Notes under the pieces: model-generated
What the model saw: only the letters and a program-made list of their open reading frames with translations
Database searches by the model: none
What the model was told of the DNA's origin: nothing
Made by a program: the position numbers and the translations under genes
In this document: positions 6,512-8,773 of the stretch, piece by piece
Position numbering within the stretch: position 1 is the stretch's first letter
Layout: the number at the start of each line of letters is the position of its first letter
Origin: Candidatus Methanocomedens sp.
Lineage (GTDB): Archaea > Halobacteriota > Methanosarcinia > Methanosarcinales > Methanocomedenaceae
Direction of reading: 5' to 3'
NCBI GenBank assembly: GCA_009649835.1
Contig: PYCK01000002.1
Span: forward strand, 1,290-10,062
Length of the DNA: 8,773 nucleotides

Positions 6512-7966
6512 TTACTCACCAGCCTTAAATGGGTCAAATAACCAAGGTTCATTTACCACTTCTACCGGTTTTGGCCTTGCCGGTACTACTTCCACAGTGA
6601 TCTCGTAGGTAGTGAAATCGGTTGGGGGATCGGTTTGGGCCGGATCTGCCTCATATCCCAACGACACCCAGTCAATCCTGGATGTATTGCCATGACAGTC
6701 AGCACACCACAATGCACTTTTTCCAAGCGCACTTTCTTCTCCCACAATATTATGACTTACTGAATAATACATATCCATATGCCTTAAGACAGTGTCCGGA
6801 TAACCAGTAATTCCATATAATTTTAGGTCAAATTCCCTTATCTCTTCAGTGCTAACTTCACCATCGCCATTGATATCGGCAGATCTGATGTGCGAAAGAG
6901 TAATCGGGTCGCCCCGGTTTAAGCTTGTATTGGGATTTTTAACAACATTTAAGTCAATTCCCTCATCCCACCAGGTAATAGTTATAACATTAAATGGTTT
7001 TAAGACCGCTCCAGGGTCATCTTTATTGGAAGGTTGAGGAATTCCATTCACAGTACCGTTAAACCATGCCAAAACCGGTTGGAAATCTACATTTTTATAT
7101 TCGGTATCCTTGTTACCATTTGTCCAGTCAATGGAATCTATAGCAGTACCCCCTGGTTGTTGACCACCCGGAAGTTTTGGTATATGACAAGCTTCACATG
7201 CCACCTTTTCAAGATGGGCATCCACGATCATTCCGTGTGTAACTTCCATATGACAATCAATGCACTGTTTCACAGGTTGATCAGTAGTTACTATAGAATC
7301 TGAACGATCGATAATGTTCCCCTTACCAATCTGGTGATCGGATGTAATATGGCATTGAAGACATCCAATACCCGCGTTGGCATGAACATCATATGCAGCA
7401 TAATCATCACTACACCACATCACGGAGCGTTTTGCAACATCTGTATGATGGCACTTGTTGGCACATGTAGCATCAGAAATATGAGCTGAATTAGATTCTT
7501 CGGTAGTAACATGACACATCGTACAATCTGTAGTGATAGTTCCCCCTACAATTTCATCAGTGTCGTGAATTTCAAAAACCAGGTCCGTTTTTGAATGACA
7601 CCGACTGCATTCGGATTGTCCGGCAGCTGCTGCTATGGTTGGATCATGTGGAGGAGTACCTCTTGGATGACACTGACCGCATCCTCTAACAAGTCTCGTT
7701 GTGTCCTGTTTTTCAACAAGATTCAGGAAAAGTAAATCCCATTGTCCATCTACAACATCTCTATTGACCTGCTGTACATGATATGAATTGACTACGTCAC
7801 TGTAAACATTAGCATGACAGTTCATGCATTTCTCATCTGACCATGTATTATTACAAATAGAATGTGCTGCAAGAGCTTGGTTCCCATTGTAATTAAGATT
7901 GCCATAGGATATTATGATTATACCTGTCAGAATTATAACAGATAGAACTGTAATAATTTTTTTCAA
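6512..7966 (-). CDS. mmcA: Secreted multiheme c-type cytochrome, MmcA-like
   Basis: This 484-residue protein is the Rnf-associated multiheme cytochrome, the counterpart of MmcA by position directly before rnfC. An N-terminal signal peptide (basic MKK, hydrophobic 4-20, probable cleavage after ALA at 31-33) sends it outside the membrane; no C-terminal anchor is seen. Eight CXXCH haem-binding motifs lie at 47-51, 96-100, 120-124, 148-152, 202-206, 235-239, 257-261 and 421-425, and a CX3CH variant (CANKCH) at 168-173, giving nine possible c-haems. Thirteen further histidines could supply distal ligands. Between haems 8 and 9 is a haem-free stretch of about 160 residues with an EF-hand loop, DINGDGEVSTEE (364-375). 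It probably takes electrons from the Rnf complex and delivers them to methanophenazine or extracellular acceptors, as shown or proposed for methanosarcinal relatives. The start is TTG, supported by a strong ribosome binding site; no ATG near the N-terminus competes. Confidence 0.9.
   Translation of the reverse strand: MKKIITVLSVIILTGIIIISYGNLNYNGNQALAAHSICNNTWSDEKCMNCHANVYSDVVNSYHVQQVNRDVVDGQWDLLFLNLVEKQDTTRLVRGCGQCHPRGTPPHDPTIAAAAGQSECSRCHSKTDLVFEIHDTDEIVGGTITTDCTMCHVTTEESNSAHISDATCANKCHHTDVAKRSVMWCSDDYAAYDVHANAGIGCLQCHITSDHQIGKGNIIDRSDSIVTTDQPVKQCIDCHMEVTHGMIVDAHLEKVACEACHIPKLPGGQQPGGTAIDSIDWTNGNKDTEYKNVDFQPVLAWFNGTVNGIPQPSNKDDPGAVLKPFNVITITWWDEGIDLNVVKNPNTSLNRGDPITLSHIRSADINGDGEVSTEEIREFDLKLYGITGYPDTVLRHMDMYYSVSHNIVGEESALGKSALWCADCHGNTSRIDWVSLGYEADPAQTDPPTDFTTYEITVEVVPARPKPVEVVNEPWLFDPFKAGE
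6842..6877 (-). other. EF-hand calcium-binding loop within the cytochrome
   Basis: Residues 364-375 of the cytochrome read DINGDGEVSTEE. This fits the 12-residue EF-hand loop with oxygen ligands at positions 1 (D), 3 (N), 5 (D), the invariant Gly at 6 and Glu at 12. It sits in the haem-free segment between the eighth and ninth haem motifs. A single such loop outside the membrane would resemble dockerin-like calcium sites. Calcium binding is inferred from the motif alone. Confidence 0.7.
7448..7465 (-). other. CX3CH variant haem-binding motif
   Basis: Residues 168-173 of the cytochrome are CANKCH, with one residue more between the cysteines than the usual CXXCH. Such spacings are known in some multihaem proteins. 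The following His (H174) makes the local sequence CHH. Whether haem is attached here cannot be told from sequence alone. Confidence 0.65.
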
Positions 7967-7970
7967 TTTA

Positions 7971-7980
7971 ATCCTCCACC
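7971..7980 (-). promoter_or_regulatory. Ribosome binding site for the TTG-initiated cytochrome gene
   Basis: GGTGGAGGAT on the minus strand includes GGAGG (7973-7977) six bases before the TTG at 7966. This strong site supports initiation at the rare TTG codon, and the encoded N-terminus (MKK plus hydrophobic stretch) is a proper signal peptide from exactly this point. Confidence 0.8.
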
Positions 7981-8012
7981 TATAGTTTTCCTTTGTATTA
8001 GCTGTACAGTTT

Positions 8013-8032
8013 CTCTAAAGCTCACTTTAAAG
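8013..8032 (-). other. Small RNA hairpin upstream of the cytochrome gene
   Basis: On the minus strand the sequence CTTTAAAG-TGAG-CTTTAGAG can fold into an eight-pair stem (one G-U wobble) with a four-base loop. It lies in the 121-bp gap between the small membrane protein gene and the cytochrome gene. It has no following T run, so it is not a typical terminator; a processing or stability element is possible. The TTTAAA within it might alternatively be a weak TATA box for an internal promoter. The rest of the gap shows nothing else recognisable. Confidence 0.35.
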
Positions 8033-8087
8033 TTGTTCAGACTCATAGTTCAATTCAACTTCCATGTTTTATTAGAGCAGTGATGAT

Positions 8088-8360
8088 TCACATTTCATTT
8101 TCTTTTTTCATTGACTTTTGTTGTTCAGTAATCGCAACATCCCGAATTGGTGAATAAAGCGGATAGCACTCAATTTTATAGAGTGTTACAAGCGATTTTG
8201 TGAAACCGTATAATAATGCTATGAGCTGGAATAATACCAATAGCATAGCAATGTTTAGACCAAGTGTTATTATGATGCCAGTTGTCAGGATATTTGTTTC
8301 ATACAGTACGATTGTCAGCATCGAAAACAATATCAACGGATAACCAAATCTTTCAATCAT
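8088..8360 (-). CDS. Small two-helix membrane protein, unknown function
   Basis: A 90-residue protein I do not recognise. It has two hydrophobic stretches, about residues 6-20 and 24-53, and a charged, probably cytoplasmic tail ending TEQQKSMKKENEM. It contains one cysteine and no histidine, so it is not itself a haem or iron-sulfur protein of a known kind. The longest reading begins at GTG 8369. The ATG at 8360 is preferred because GGTGAG at 8365-8370 lies at the right distance. From there it overlaps the stop of the upstream cytochrome b gene by 8 bp, so the two are very likely co-translated. Its position suggests an accessory or assembly subunit of the cytochrome b module; this is inferred from context only. 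Confidence 0.7.
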   Translation of the reverse strand: MIERFGYPLILFSMLTIVLYETNILTTGIIITLGLNIAMLLVLFQLIALLYGFTKSLVTLYKIECYPLYSPIRDVAITEQQKSMKKENEM

Positions 8361-8773
8361 GTTTCTCACCAGAAATTTCTTCGTACCAATATGGATAATC
8401 TTCTTGTGCCACTTCTTTTCGAATAACTCCTGTAAACATTGAATAATCCATTGGGAATTTGAAAGGAGTTAAATGAACTTTATAGAAATGCGGTATTATT
8501 ACACAAAGGCTCAATATGGCAAAACTGCCATGAATGAGATTGATTGTAGAAAAATGTGACATTGTAAAGTATGGTGCAAACAGCCATGGTACCCACAGTA
8601 CAATTCCTGAAATGCCAAGAATTATAACATCAACAATAATGACGCTCCAGATAAGCCCCTTTTCGAGCCAGCTGTATTTAGCATAATTGATCCGTACATG
8701 TTTGAGACCTAATATTGATAGGTTATCATTTATAAAATCGAAAATATCTTTTGAATTTGGAAAGATAATTTGG
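8353..8773 (-). CDS. Di-heme cytochrome b, FdnI-like, C-terminal part
   Basis: The frame stays open to the window edge, so at least 139 residues of the C-terminal part are present and the start lies beyond 8773; the ATG at 8562 is internal. The fragment holds two membrane helices (about 38-60 and 78-95 of the visible part). The second contains H81 and H95 in HGSFAILSLCVIIPH, a 14-residue spacing equal to that of the two haem-ligand histidines in the last helix of formate dehydrogenase FdnI. H100 follows. The charged tail (MFTGVIRKEVAQEDYPYWYEE) also resembles the ends of FdnI or hydrogenase-type cytochromes b. Such proteins carry two b haems and exchange electrons with a membrane quinone, here presumably methanophenazine. 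Its partner is probably the downstream multihaem cytochrome. The first two haem-bearing helices are not visible, so the haem count is inferred. Confidence 0.75.
   Translation of the reverse strand, partial: QIIFPNSKDIFDFINDNLSILGLKHVRINYAKYSWLEKGLIWSVIIVDVIILGISGIVLWVPWLFAPYFTMSHFSTINLIHGSFAILSLCVIIPHFYKVHLTPFKFPMDYSMFTGVIRKEVAQEDYPYWYEEISGEKHD
8365..8370 (-). promoter_or_regulatory. Ribosome binding site deciding the small membrane protein start
   Basis: GGTGAG on the minus strand is four bases from the ATG at 8360. No comparable purine-rich match precedes the alternative GTG at 8369, which overlaps the same bases. Confidence 0.55.

Noticed and set aside
8353..8562. A separate 69-residue gene starting at ATG 8562, implying a split cytochrome b
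   Set aside because: Reading the same frame upstream of 8562 shows no stop to the window edge and gives a hydrophobic, cytochrome b-like sequence. The ATG is internal and the gene is simply cut by the window.
1..8773. tRNA, rRNA, CRISPR array or mobile element
   Set aside because: I saw no cloverleaf-like segment, no regularly spaced repeat array, and no transposase or integrase reading frame. Nearly all of the window is accounted for by the listed genes.

Overview
The window looks like a chromosomal segment from a cytochrome-containing archaeon of the Methanosarcinales type: a methanogen such as Methanosarcina or, more likely given the extra b-type cytochrome, a methanotrophic ANME-2 or ANME-3-like relative. 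The assignment rests on gene order: a secreted multiheme c-type cytochrome directly followed by rnfC-D-G-E-A-B, which is the arrangement known from Methanosarcina acetivorans (mmcA-rnfCDGEAB). Bacterial rnf operons use a different order and lack this cytochrome. The gene starts (GGAGG-type ribosome binding sites, GTG and TTG starts, ATGA/GTGA overlaps) and the AT-leaning composition fit this. No marker gene in the window fixes the genus.

Layout. Positions 1-121 hold a promoter-like leader for a plus-strand gene at 122-1588. That gene encodes a 488-residue protein with a ribbon-helix-helix-like N-terminus and a Cys/His-containing C-terminal domain resembling V4R. It converges on the minus-strand rnf operon, and the 31-bp gap between the two stop codons carries most of a 21-bp imperfect direct repeat. 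The rest of the window is minus strand. Read in transcription order it contains: the 3' end of a di-heme b-type cytochrome (8773-8353, running off the window), a small two-helix membrane protein (8360-8088), a 121-bp gap with a hairpin, a nine-heme-motif secreted cytochrome c (7966-6512), then rnfC (6447-5101), rnfD (5104-4214), rnfG (4217-3678), rnfE (3658-3029), rnfA (3025-2438) and rnfB (2441-1620). The rnf genes overlap by 4 bp or are separated by 3-19 bp, so they look translationally coupled.

How it works together (inference from family knowledge). RnfB, a polyferredoxin, takes electrons from reduced ferredoxin. RnfA/E, RnfD and RnfG carry them through the membrane with coupled Na+ export. 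The extracytoplasmic multiheme cytochrome acts as the outer electron carrier in place of NAD+. The upstream di-heme cytochrome b probably links the membrane quinone-like carrier (methanophenazine in this group) to the same cytochrome, giving a hub that could serve respiration or extracellular electron transfer.

The most notable sequence observations are: an RnfC whose NADH/FMN-binding signatures are degenerate; a cytochrome with eight CXXCH motifs and one CX3CH motif, plus an EF-hand calcium loop inside a long heme-free insertion; the cytochrome b/small membrane protein pair attached to the operon; and a Ser where I would expect the flavin-carrying Thr in RnfD. Several gene starts predicted by longest-ORF logic are corrected on ribosome-binding-site evidence.
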